NCBI GenBank assembly: GCA_902527215.1
Contig: CABZOF010000002.1
Span: 124,001-188,000 of the forward strand
Reading direction: 5' to 3'
From: an uncultured Pelagibacteraceae bacterium
Lineage (GTDB): Bacteria > Pseudomonadota > Alphaproteobacteria > Pelagibacterales > Pelagibacteraceae
DNA length: 64,000 bases
Part shown: positions 55,502-63,541 of the stretch, in pieces
Numbering within the stretch: the first letter of the stretch is position 1
How the letters are laid out: the number at the start of each line of letters is the position of its first letter
Translations under genes and position numbers: made by a program
Notes under the pieces: generated by a model
What the model saw: the letters and a program-made list of their open reading frames with translations, nothing else
The model's database searches: none
Told to the model about the DNA's origin: nothing

Positions 55502-56509
55502 CTAAATTTTGACAAGCATTTTGCCAATATTTTTACCATTCAATAAATCAATAAATGACTTTGGAGCATTCTCTATTCCTTCGTAGATAGTTTCTTTAAA
55601 TTTTATTTTACCATCCGCCAACCATTCTGACATTTCAGTCTCAAATGGCTCTCTCTCATTATCGTGATCAAAAATAAGAAATCCTTTAATTGTAAGTCTT
55701 TTTACTAAAACATAAGCCATATTTTTCAAACCAGATCCAGGATTTGTTGCATTCATCTGTGAAATTCTTCCACAAATCACAATACGACCATATGTTTTCA
55801 TTTGGAAAATAGCGGACTCTAAAAAGTCTCCACCAACATTATCAAAATAGAGATCAAAACCATCAGGACAAATTTCCTTGAAATGTAATACAAGGTTTTC
55901 TACTTTCTTATAATTAAAAGCATGATCAACTTTTAATTCATTTTTTAACCAATCAACTTTTTCATCAGACCCTGTGCTTGCAATAACTTTACAACCAAGA
56001 TTTTTTGCAATTTGGCAAACTGTAGATCCAACACTACCTCCAGCAGAAGAGACTAATATAGTTTGCCCAGATTTCAATTCTCCATGTTTGAAAAGTCCAA
56101 TGTAAGCTGTATGCCCTGTCATTCCAAGTGGACCCAAGTACGTCTGTATAGGCATATCAATTGGTTCTAGTTTCTTTAGTTCATCAGAACTACAAACAAA
56201 TTTATCTCTCATACCAAGACTGCTAAATACTAAATCTCCAACACTAAAATCTTTATCATTTGAGAGTTCTACTTTACCAATTGCATACCCTTCCATTTCC
56301 TCACCGATTTTAAATGGTGGTTTATAATTTTTTCTCTCAGTCATTCTTGCACGCATGTATGGATCAACTGATATCCATGAATTTGATACTAAAATATTTT
56401 TTTCATCATTAATTGAAATTTCTTTTGATTTTATTTCAAAATCTGTCTCTTTAGGTAAGCCAGTTGGAATATAATTTTTTAAAGATACGTATTTACTAAC
56501 TACAGACAT
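55502..56509 (-). CDS. Zinc-free NADP-dependent MDR oxidoreductase (CurA/LTB4DH-like)
   Basis: 335 residues of the medium-chain dehydrogenase/reductase superfamily, leukotriene B4 dehydrogenase / CurA branch. GDLVFSSLGM, the nucleotide-binding SSAGGSVGSTVCQIAKNLGC, FDLYFDNVGGDFLES and the end block GKNIGKMLVKI are characteristic; structural zinc Cys residues are absent. Members reduce activated double bonds of alpha,beta-unsaturated ketones or aldehydes, often for detoxification of oxidised lipids. Its start codon abuts the msrA stop. Confidence 0.87.
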   Translation of the reverse strand: MSVVSKYVSLKNYIPTGLPKETDFEIKSKEISINDEKNILVSNSWISVDPYMRARMTERKNYKPPFKIGEEMEGYAIGKVELSNDKDFSVGDLVFSSLGMRDKFVCSSDELKKLEPIDMPIQTYLGPLGMTGHTAYIGLFKHGELKSGQTILVSSAGGSVGSTVCQIAKNLGCKVIASTGSDEKVDWLKNELKVDHAFNYKKVENLVLHFKEICPDGFDLYFDNVGGDFLESAIFQMKTYGRIVICGRISQMNATNPGSGLKNMAYVLVKRLTIKGFLIFDHDNEREPFETEMSEWLADGKIKFKETIYEGIENAPKSFIDLLNGKNIGKMLVKI

Positions 56510-57088
56510 TTAAGATCCCCAAATACTATTTAATATTGCTTCGCGTCTACATCCTTTTTTATATCTTAAGTAATTAAGAAAATTTATTTGGTAATAATCT
56601 TGATGAATATCCTCTGCCATGTAAAATTTATCAAATTTTCTTACATAAGTTACTACTTTTTTTTTAAATTTTTTCTCTATTTCCTTAATACTATTTTCTA
56701 TTAAGTTTTTTTGCTTTTCATTTTGATAGAATGCCACTGATCTATAACTATATCCCTTGTCACAAAATTGTCCTACAGCATCAAATGGATCAATATTTAC
56801 CCAGAATTCTTCTAAGAGTTTTTCATAGCTAACTACTTCTGGAATATATATGACTTCAATAACTTCAAAATGACCTGTGTTTCCATATGTAACTTCTTTA
56901 TAAGTTGGATTTTCTGTAGTGCCACCTGAATAACCAGAGATAACTTTTGAAACACCAAGAATATTTTCAAAAGACTCTTCCATGCACCAAAAACACCCTC
57001 CAGCAAAATAAGCTCTTTCAAAATTTGGTGAATTTGCAAAGCTGTTTGCAGAAATAAGAAAGAAAATTATTGATAAAAATTTTTTCAT
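56510..57088 (-). CDS. msrA: Peptide-methionine (S)-S-oxide reductase, exported form
   Basis: 192 residues with a signal peptide (about 19, SANSFANS), so it acts in the periplasm. The catalytic Cys32 is in FAGGCFWCMEESF; YSGGTTENPTYKEV and the HIDPFDA-like INPFDAVGQFCDKGYSYRS segment follow the family. It repairs Met-S-oxide after oxidative or light stress. The ATG comes directly after a hairpin located between fdh and msrA. Confidence 0.93.
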   Translation of the reverse strand: MKKFLSIIFFLISANSFANSPNFERAYFAGGCFWCMEESFENILGVSKVISGYSGGTTENPTYKEVTYGNTGHFEVIEVIYIPEVVSYEKLLEEFWVNIDPFDAVGQFCDKGYSYRSVAFYQNEKQKNLIENSIKEIEKKFKKKVVTYVRKFDKFYMAEDIHQDYYQINFLNYLRYKKGCRREAILNSIWGS

Positions 57089-57089
57089 T

Positions 57090-57124
57090 AAAGGTAGCTA
57101 TCTAAATAATGATAGCTTACCTTT
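57090..57124 (-). terminator. Hairpin between fdh and msrA
   Basis: On the + strand AAAGGTAGCTATC (57090-57102) pairs with GATAGCTTACCTTT (57111-57124), 13 pairs with one bulged base and an 8-base loop. There is no T-run after it on the minus strand and the msrA ATG begins one base later (57088), so it is more likely an RNA-processing or translation-control structure than a classic terminator. Confidence 0.5.
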
Positions 57125-57144
57125 AATAATTTCTATTTAAAACT

Positions 57145-58344
57145 TTATTTTTTTTGATATTTTGCCGCTTCTTCTGAACCTCCGGTAGCGCTTCCTTTAC
57201 TATAAGAATGCGCACCCATTCCAGCTAATTGTCCATCTTTAACAATCAAGTATTGGTTACGTATTTCACTACCTTCAAAGAAACATTCTAAGATTTCTCT
57301 TACACCATCAGCATATCTAGCTTGAGCAGATAGTGATGTTCCAGAAGTATGAGGTGTCATTCCATGGTTTGGCATTGTTCTCCACACGTGATCGTTTGGA
57401 GCTGGTTGAGGAAACCATACATCTCCTGCATATCCACTTAATTGTCCGCTCTTCAAGGCTTTTGCAATTGCATCTCTATTACAAATTTTACCTCTTGCAG
57501 TATTTACAATGTATGCACCTTTTTTCATTTTACCTATCATTTCATCATCAAATAAGTTTTCTGTTTCAGGATGAAGAGGACAGTTGATTGTTACAACATC
57601 ACATACTTTAACCATAGACTCCACAGTTTCATGGAAAGTAAGATTTAACTCCTTCTCAACTGACTCAGGTAATCTATGCCTATCAAAATAGTGAAGATGA
57701 ACATCAAAAGGTTTCATTTTTCTGAGTGCATCTAAACCAATTCTTCCAGCTGCTACGGTTCCAATATGCATTCCCTCAACATCGTATGATCTTTGAACAG
57801 CATCTGCTATATTCCATCCACCTTCATTAACGATCCGATGTTGGTTGTGGTAATCTCTAACAAGTGAAACTATCATCATTACTATATGCTCAGCAACTGA
57901 TCTTGAGTTACAGAAAGTAACTTCTACTACATCAATTTTATGATCCATTGCTGCTTGTAAATCTACGTGATCTGAACCAATTCCTGCAGTTATTGCCATT
58001 TTCAAGTTTTTTGCTTTTTCAATCTTTTCTTTTGTTAAATAATAAGGAAAGAATGGTTGAGAAATAACTATATCTGCATCTACTATATGTTTATCAGCCT
58101 CGCATCCTTCTCCATCTTTACTATTCGTTACAACTAATTCATGACCATTGCTCTCTAAAAATTTTCTCAATCCTAATTCACCAGATACACATCCTAATAA
58201 TTCTCCAGGTGTGAAATCCCTACCTTTTGGATTAGGTAAAGTCATTCCATCAGGATATTTTTCTAATTTTGGAAGATCTGATAAAGGGTAAGCTTTAGGC
58301 ATACCACCTTTAGGATCATCATATAACACGCAAAGTACTTTCAT
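57145..58344 (-). CDS. fdh: NAD-dependent formate dehydrogenase
   Basis: Oxidises formate to CO2 with NADH formation; soluble, metal-free. 399 residues match the Pseudomonas-type enzyme. FNSRS-type part VTFCNSRSVAEH, NAD site GTVAAGRIG (about 194-202), NTARGKICNRD with the formate-binding Arg, and the catalytic WFPQPAPNDHVWR (Gln) and MTPHTSGTS (His) are in place. AGGAG (58354-58350) precedes the ATG. In this type of organism it fits energy-yielding oxidation of one-carbon units. Confidence 0.96.
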   Translation of the reverse strand: MKVLCVLYDDPKGGMPKAYPLSDLPKLEKYPDGMTLPNPKGRDFTPGELLGCVSGELGLRKFLESNGHELVVTNSKDGEGCEADKHIVDADIVISQPFFPYYLTKEKIEKAKNLKMAITAGIGSDHVDLQAAMDHKIDVVEVTFCNSRSVAEHIVMMIVSLVRDYHNQHRIVNEGGWNIADAVQRSYDVEGMHIGTVAAGRIGLDALRKMKPFDVHLHYFDRHRLPESVEKELNLTFHETVESMVKVCDVVTINCPLHPETENLFDDEMIGKMKKGAYIVNTARGKICNRDAIAKALKSGQLSGYAGDVWFPQPAPNDHVWRTMPNHGMTPHTSGTSLSAQARYADGVREILECFFEGSEIRNQYLIVKDGQLAGMGAHSYSKGSATGGSEEAAKYQKK

Positions 58345-58443
58345 TTTTTCTCCTAATATTTATGTTTTAAAATCTCTCTATAGATATTTTCTTATGAAAG
58401 TGTAGCATAAAATTAGAACATCAATCAAACGAATAGTATTTGA

Positions 58444-58905
58444 TTAGGGATATTTCTTTTTAGCAATAAATTTATTCAGAATAATTCCAAAGCCTATTAT
58501 AATCAAACATCCAGTTAATATTGGGGAGAACAAATAGTCAAACGATACTGAGCCCAATATGACTATAATAGGATTTCCTCCAGCTGGAGGGTGGGTTACA
58601 TCTAGTAAAATCATCAAACCAACACCAAGACCTACCGCTAAAGGTATTGATATATAAATTGGTAACGGAATAAAATTATAAAACAGAATTCCAACTGTTG
58701 AAGTTACTAGATGACCAAATAATATATTTTTAGGTTTAGCAAATGGACTTTCTGGGTAACCATATAAAAGAACCATTGAGGATCCAAATGATGCAATTAA
58801 AAAAAGTCCAAAATTGGTTTTATAAGTTAATAAAGTGAGAACACCAATTGTTAAAGTTGAAAAAATTAATGCAAAAAGAGATTTTAAAATTTTATCTTTA
58901 TTCAT
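58444..58905 (-). CDS. HPP-family membrane protein
   Basis: 153 residues with four or five transmembrane helices. The family tripeptide appears in LLDVTHPPAGGNPIIVILG (His-Pro-Pro), and PESPFAKPKNILFGHLVTS is the first conserved block. Some members in cyanobacteria and plants transport nitrite; that function is not assured here. It starts 3 bases after the IscU-like gene on the same strand, an unusual pairing. Confidence 0.82.
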   Translation of the reverse strand: MNKDKILKSLFALIFSTLTIGVLTLLTYKTNFGLFLIASFGSSMVLLYGYPESPFAKPKNILFGHLVTSTVGILFYNFIPLPIYISIPLAVGLGVGLMILLDVTHPPAGGNPIIVILGSVSFDYLFSPILTGCLIIIGFGIILNKFIAKKKYP

Positions 58906-58908
58906 TTA

Positions 58909-59301
58909 TTATATTACTTTCTTTAAAGCTTTTATTGGAAGTGTTAAACATTCTTTTCTTGAATAATTTTTTTTATCAAAGATTTTTTTAAACTCTTTCC
59001 ATTCACTTGGAAATGAAATATTTTCTTTATCATTAAAATTATCTAATAATTTTAAAAAATTTTTAATTTTATTTTTGCTTTTTTTCTTAAAATTTTTTGT
59101 AGCTAAATTTGCAGATGCATTGCAATATATGCAAGATTGAGACTGATAAGAGAAATCTTTTATAACATTGTCTTTAATAATTAAAAAAATTTCAATCTCA
59201 TCACCACAAATTTGACTTTTATATTTCATCGAATGAGTGCAGTTACTAATATGTTTATTGTTTTTGGTATCAGAAGCTATTTTTAAAATATTAATATCCA
59301 T
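58909..59301 (-). CDS. IscU/SufU-like iron-sulfur scaffold-family protein
   Basis: 130 residues. The three scaffold cysteines and the Asp are recognisable: SQICGDEI (Cys32, Asp34), SCIYCNASANLA (Cys57, Cys60) and SRKECLTLP (Cys118). The order and spacing match IscU/SufU, but the insert between the second and third Cys is Lys-rich and divergent, and no IscS/SufS partner lies nearby. It may have a scaffold or sulfur-acceptor role; diverged function cannot be ruled out. It forms a pair with the HPP gene. Confidence 0.72.
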   Translation of the reverse strand: MDINILKIASDTKNNKHISNCTHSMKYKSQICGDEIEIFLIIKDNVIKDFSYQSQSCIYCNASANLATKNFKKKSKNKIKNFLKLLDNFNDKENISFPSEWKEFKKIFDKKNYSRKECLTLPIKALKKVI

Positions 59302-59379
59302 TAATTTGAGTATTTATTTGATTGTTATTATACAAATTTATATTTATATTTTCATACTTCTTAAATAAAAAAATAGCAC

Positions 59380-60285
59380 ATGCTAAACTTAAAAAATCCT
59401 AAAGTAGCCATCCCAATCGTATTAATTGCTGGTATTTTTTGGTCATTTGGTCCATATGTTGTAAGACACATCGATCAGCCAGAGACAGTTCCTTGGCAAT
59501 ATTTATTTACAAGAGGAATAGTTATTTTTCTTTTGCTTAATATGTATTTGTTCCTTGAGGAAGGAAAAGAGTTTTATAAAAATTATTTTAAAGTGGGTAT
59601 ATCGGGTCTAATTGGAGGTATTGGTCTTGGGACCGCAATGATAACATTCATATGGTCAATTACTAATACAACAGCAGCCATCACTTTACTTTGTCTTGCA
59701 GCAATGCCATTTATAACAGCCTTATTAGGATTTTTATTTTTAAAAGAAAAAATTTCATTAACAGTATGGATTGCCATTGTAGTTGCAGCAGTAGGTATAT
59801 GTATAATGGCTTTTGACAATTCTGGTAAAAATACATTGCTAGGGCTTGTCTTTGGACTTATTTCTGCATTAGGTTTCTCAATTTTTTCTGTTTCACTGAG
59901 ATGGAGAAAAGAAACGCCAAAATTTACTACTGTAGCCTTTGCAGGGTTTTTCTGTTTCATATTTTCTGCTGTAATACTTATTTCAAACGATGCTAATTTT
60001 TTATCTACTGGAAAAAATGAAGCCTTATTTGCTACTCATGGAACTCTAGTATGTATGGGTTTAATATTATATTCAATTGGATCAAAAAACATTCCAGCAG
60101 CTGATCTAACTTTACTCTCACTGACTGAAGTAATAGGTGGAATATTCTGGGTGTGGTTACCATGGATGGGAATTAATGAAGTCCCATCTACTAATACTAT
60201 TATTGGTGGATTTTTTATCTTTATGTCAATTTTTTACTATAGCCTCATCATGCAATCTAATAGAAGATTTATAGGTTTAAACTAA
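59380..60285 (+). CDS. DMT-superfamily (EamA) transporter
   Basis: 301 residues, ten transmembrane helices. Typical end-of-repeat sequences are GFLFLKEKISLTVWIAIVVAAVGI and WLPWMGINEVPSTNTIIGGF. It is one base from the amidinotransferase gene that follows, so it may move the amidinotransferase's substrates or products, such as ornithine, arginine or guanidinoacetate. That is an inference from spacing. Confidence 0.85.
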   Translation: MLNLKNPKVAIPIVLIAGIFWSFGPYVVRHIDQPETVPWQYLFTRGIVIFLLLNMYLFLEEGKEFYKNYFKVGISGLIGGIGLGTAMITFIWSITNTTAAITLLCLAAMPFITALLGFLFLKEKISLTVWIAIVVAAVGICIMAFDNSGKNTLLGLVFGLISALGFSIFSVSLRWRKETPKFTTVAFAGFFCFIFSAVILISNDANFLSTGKNEALFATHGTLVCMGLILYSIGSKNIPAADLTLLSLTEVIGGIFWVWLPWMGINEVPSTNTIIGGFFIFMSIFYYSLIMQSNRRFIGLN

Positions 60286-60286
60286 A

Positions 60287-61402
60287 ATGAATAATGAAAA
60301 AATAATTGTTAATAGTTGGAACGAATGGGATCCATTGAAACATGTGATAGTAGGTAAAGCGGATGGTACTTGCATACCTGCCCCTGAGCCAGCACTAGAC
60401 GCCAAAGTTCCTGAAGACAGCGATATGAGAGGAAAATTTGGTCCAAGAACTAAGGATACAGTTGATAAAGCAAATCAGCTTTTAGATAATTTTTCAAATA
60501 TATTAAAAAAAAGAGGGATTAAAGTTGATAGACCAGATCCAATTGATTTTAATCAAAAAACATCTACACCAGATTGGCAGTCGGAGACAATGTTTGGTTG
60601 CATGCCACCGAGAGATGTTTTGTTAACTGTAGGTAATGAAATTTTAGAAGCTACAATGAGTTATCGTTGCCGATGGTTTGAATATCTATGTTACCGACCA
60701 CTTTTAAAAAAATATTATAATTCAGATCCAAATATGAGACACGAATCTGCTCCTAAACCTAGATTAACAGATGAGGATTATAGAGAAGATTACTTATCAG
60801 ATAAAATAGGAATTCAAAAAAGACTGGAATGGACAGAAAATAAATATTTTGTAACCACTGAAGAGGAGCCATTATTTGATGCTGCTGACGTTCTAAGATT
60901 CGGTAAAGATTTAGTAGTGCAACATGGTTTTACAACAAATCTAATAGGAATTGATTGGTTAAAAAGACATTATAAAGATCACAGGGTTCATGCTGTTAAT
61001 TTTCCAGGTGATCCATATCCAATTCATATAGATGCAACTTTTACACCTATCAAGGAGGGTTTAATAATTAATAATCCTCAAAGAAGACTTCCTAAAGATC
61101 AAAGAAAATTGTTTGAAAATAACGGTTGGGAAATTATTGATAGTGCTCAACCTGCACACAACGAACCTCCTCCTCTATGTTACTCTTCAACATGGCTGTC
61201 AATGAATGTTTTAGTTTTAGATCCTAAAACTGTATGTGTAGAAAAAAGTGAAGTATACCAAGCAGAACAACTAGATAAATTAGGAATGGAGGTTATTCCT
61301 GTTGAGCTAAGAGACGCTTATGCATTTGGAGGTGGATTACATTGTTGTACAGCAGATGTTTATAGAGAAGGTGAATTAAAAGATTATTTTCCAAAACAAT
61401 AA
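60287..61402 (+). CDS. Glycine amidinotransferase-like protein
   Basis: 371 residues of the amidinotransferase family. Key residues are Asp in FDAADVLRFG, His in HIDATFTPIKEG and the nucleophile Cys353 in GGGLHCCTADV. The N-terminal VNSWNEWDPLKHVIVG is typical of eukaryote-like AGAT (arginine:glycine amidinotransferase). It would move an amidino group from arginine to glycine or a similar amine. No partner methyltransferase for creatine is present, so the product's fate is unknown. A threonine aldolase-like gene follows after 2 bases. Confidence 0.88.
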   Translation: MNNEKIIVNSWNEWDPLKHVIVGKADGTCIPAPEPALDAKVPEDSDMRGKFGPRTKDTVDKANQLLDNFSNILKKRGIKVDRPDPIDFNQKTSTPDWQSETMFGCMPPRDVLLTVGNEILEATMSYRCRWFEYLCYRPLLKKYYNSDPNMRHESAPKPRLTDEDYREDYLSDKIGIQKRLEWTENKYFVTTEEEPLFDAADVLRFGKDLVVQHGFTTNLIGIDWLKRHYKDHRVHAVNFPGDPYPIHIDATFTPIKEGLIINNPQRRLPKDQRKLFENNGWEIIDSAQPAHNEPPPLCYSSTWLSMNVLVLDPKTVCVEKSEVYQAEQLDKLGMEVIPVELRDAYAFGGGLHCCTADVYREGELKDYFPKQ

Positions 61403-61404
61403 TT

Positions 61405-62451
61405 GTGACAAAGATAAAAACAAAAAGAGAAAGAGTAAAATTTGCATCAGATAACGTTACAGGAGCATGTCCAGAGGTCTTAAATGCACTTCTTAAAGAT
61501 AATGAAGAAGACAAAACTCCATATGGTAATGATGAGTTGTCGAAAAACTTACAAAATAAATTTTCAGAAATATTTGAGAAAGAAGTTATAGTTTTTCCAA
61601 CAGCCTCAGGAACAGCAGCTAATGCTTTAGCCTTATCAACTATGACTCCATCTTTTGGAAATATCTATTGCCATAGACTTTCCCACATAAATGTTGATGA
61701 ATGTGGAGCTCCCGAATTTTATACTGGAGGTGCAAAGTTAGTAAATCTGGACGGTAAAAATGGAAAAATAATAGCAGAGGAACTTAACAGAAACATCTCT
61801 GGAAAAGGCGTTGTACATCATACTCAACCTTCATCTGTAAGTATTACCCAATTATGTGAAACAGGTGTTGCTTATAATTTAGATGAAATAAAAAAAATAT
61901 CGGAGATTACTCATAAACACGATCTAAATATTCATATGGATGGTGCAAGATTTGCAAATGCATTAGTTTCATTAAACTGTACTCCAGCAGAAATGACATG
62001 GAAGTCTGGAATTGATGTACTGTCATTTGGAGCAACTAAAAATGGGTGCCTAGCAGCAGAAGCCATTATTTTTTTTAAACCAGAGTTAGTTGGAAATTTA
62101 GCTTTTTTAATGAAAAGAGCAGGCCATTTACTATCAAAGATGCGTTTTGTATCAGCTCAATTAGATGCTTATATCTCAAATGAGGTTTGGTTAAAAAATG
62201 CAAAGCATGCAAATGCAATGGGGAAAAAATTAAGCCAAGGTTTACTGAAACACAAAAATATTGAATTAGCTTACCCGACAGATGCAAATGAAGTTTTTGT
62301 CAAAATACCAAAAAATATAATTGATCAATTTAATTCGCATGGTTACAAAATTAACGATGATGAGTGGGAAGATAAAGCTGTTCGATTAGTTGCTGCCTGG
62401 AATACTCATCCAGATGATGTAGAATCGTTTTTAAATATAATTAAATCTTAA
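61405..62451 (+). CDS. ltaE: Low-specificity L-threonine aldolase-like enzyme
   Basis: 348 residues, GTG start. Fold-type I PLP enzyme: SDNVTGACPEVL near the N-terminus, TASGTAANALAL (66-77), HMDGARFANAL (177-187) and the PLP Lys212 in LSFGATKNGC. It would cleave L-threonine/beta-hydroxy amino acids to glycine and an aldehyde. Direct coupling with a glycine amidinotransferase suggests glycine supply. Other beta-eliminating lyase activities are possible. Confidence 0.88.
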   Translation: MTKIKTKRERVKFASDNVTGACPEVLNALLKDNEEDKTPYGNDELSKNLQNKFSEIFEKEVIVFPTASGTAANALALSTMTPSFGNIYCHRLSHINVDECGAPEFYTGGAKLVNLDGKNGKIIAEELNRNISGKGVVHHTQPSSVSITQLCETGVAYNLDEIKKISEITHKHDLNIHMDGARFANALVSLNCTPAEMTWKSGIDVLSFGATKNGCLAAEAIIFFKPELVGNLAFLMKRAGHLLSKMRFVSAQLDAYISNEVWLKNAKHANAMGKKLSQGLLKHKNIELAYPTDANEVFVKIPKNIIDQFNSHGYKINDDEWEDKAVRLVAAWNTHPDDVESFLNIIKS

Positions 62452-62452
62452 T

Positions 62453-62680
62453 TTAGCAAGGATTTTCTTTAAGGAAATTTATATAATTTACTATTGTATC
62501 AAATTTTTCATCCTCAATATCTTTATAACTTGCATTAAATTTATTCTTTACGCAAATTGCAACATGTGCATAAGGATTTCTACCTTTAGGATGATTAGGA
62601 TGATCTGGAAGTTGTCCTTCCAAATAATCGCCAGCTTCCTGAATAATTTTCCAGAGTTTCTCTGAGTTTTCTGGCGTCAT
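62453..62680 (-). CDS. Small conserved-looking hypothetical protein
   Basis: 75 residues, mostly helical and hydrophilic with a Pro/His-rich centre (GQLPDHPNHPKGRNPYAHV). A clear ATG begins it at 62680 and the stop lies one base from the convergent threonine aldolase stop. No family recognised. It ends a row of very small minus-strand ORFs (62453-62862). Confidence 0.6.
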   Translation of the reverse strand: MTPENSEKLWKIIQEAGDYLEGQLPDHPNHPKGRNPYAHVAICVKNKFNASYKDIEDEKFDTIVNYINFLKENPC

Positions 62681-62739
62681 AACTACTAAAACTTTGTTTT
62701 ATCTCGAAAGTCTCTAGCCTGGAAACTAGTTTTTTTCAT

Positions 62740-62862
62740 TTAAAATCCACCTCTCCAATTATTTTTAGATTTGAAATCTTTCTCTTCTTGTTTTGAGGTA
62801 GGTCTAAATAAATAAAAACCTACTACAAAAATAACGAATATAACTAAAATAATTTCAATCAT
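62740..62862 (-). CDS. 40-residue single-span membrane protein
   Basis: ATG-start ORF with one hydrophobic helix at the very N-terminus (IEIILVIFVIFVVGFYLF) and a charged cytoplasmic tail (RPTSKQEEKDFKSKNNWRGGF in two parts). The arrangement resembles small membrane proteins common in streamlined genomes. A 17-codon ORF follows on the same strand (62686-62739). Function unknown. Confidence 0.5.
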   Translation of the reverse strand: MIEIILVIFVIFVVGFYLFRPTSKQEEKDFKSKNNWRGGF

Positions 62863-62905
62863 GAAAATAGAAATTTATTGTAGAAAAAAGTTTTTTCATG
62901 TTCTC

Positions 62906-63382
62906 TTAAATCAAATTTTCTTCATTTAATTTATTAATCTTTGAAATTAATTTTGTACTTATATGAATTTCTTCTCTCTGAGGATTACCATAAACAATTG
63001 TATTCGGATTAGTTGATTTCGTGATTACAGAACCTGCTCTAACAAATGTATTTTTTCTTAAAATAACACCAGGCATAATTATTGATTTTGGCCCAACAAA
63101 TACACCTTCTTCTAATACAACTTTTTTTTTATATTTATTTATTGCATGATTTTTGATGCCTTTTGATGGGTCAAAATGGCAAAAAATAGTAACCCCAGAA
63201 CTTATGCATACATTATCTCTAATAGTAATATTTTCAGGAAAGTTATTGTCTAAATAACATTTGTTACCAATCCATACTTTAGAAAAATTAAAATTGACAC
63301 CTGAAAGTTTATAAAAAAAACAATTTATCTTTGGCGGCAAATAATTACCAACTAAACAAAAAAATTTCTTTAAAAAATACAT
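62906..63382 (-). CDS. Hexapeptide-repeat acyltransferase
   Basis: 158 residues forming a left-handed beta helix: ITIRDNVCISSGVTIFCH, VVLEEGVFVGPKSIIMPGVILRKNTFVRAGSVITKS show the hexapeptide pattern, and the loop HFDPSKG carries the conserved His of O-acetyltransferases. Such proteins acetylate sugars or antibiotics; a role in surface glycan modification is likely given the following methyltransferase. Acceptor unknown. Confidence 0.8.
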   Translation of the reverse strand: MYFLKKFFCLVGNYLPPKINCFFYKLSGVNFNFSKVWIGNKCYLDNNFPENITIRDNVCISSGVTIFCHFDPSKGIKNHAINKYKKKVVLEEGVFVGPKSIIMPGVILRKNTFVRAGSVITKSTNPNTIVYGNPQREEIHISTKLISKINKLNEENLI

Positions 63383-63541
63383 TTTATTTACTATTAATGG
63401 CTTATTGACCTTATTATAATTAATAATTAATAAAAATCACTAATATTACATAGTGTTTAAAATTAAATATTCTATCTTAATATTTGAGATATATTATTTT
63501 AATAAGAAATTAAATAAATTAGTTATAAATATATTTTTTAT

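Noticed and set aside
63383-63541. AT-rich gap between acyltransferase and methyltransferase
   Set aside because: No tRNA, hairpin terminator or ORF with coding character could be supported.
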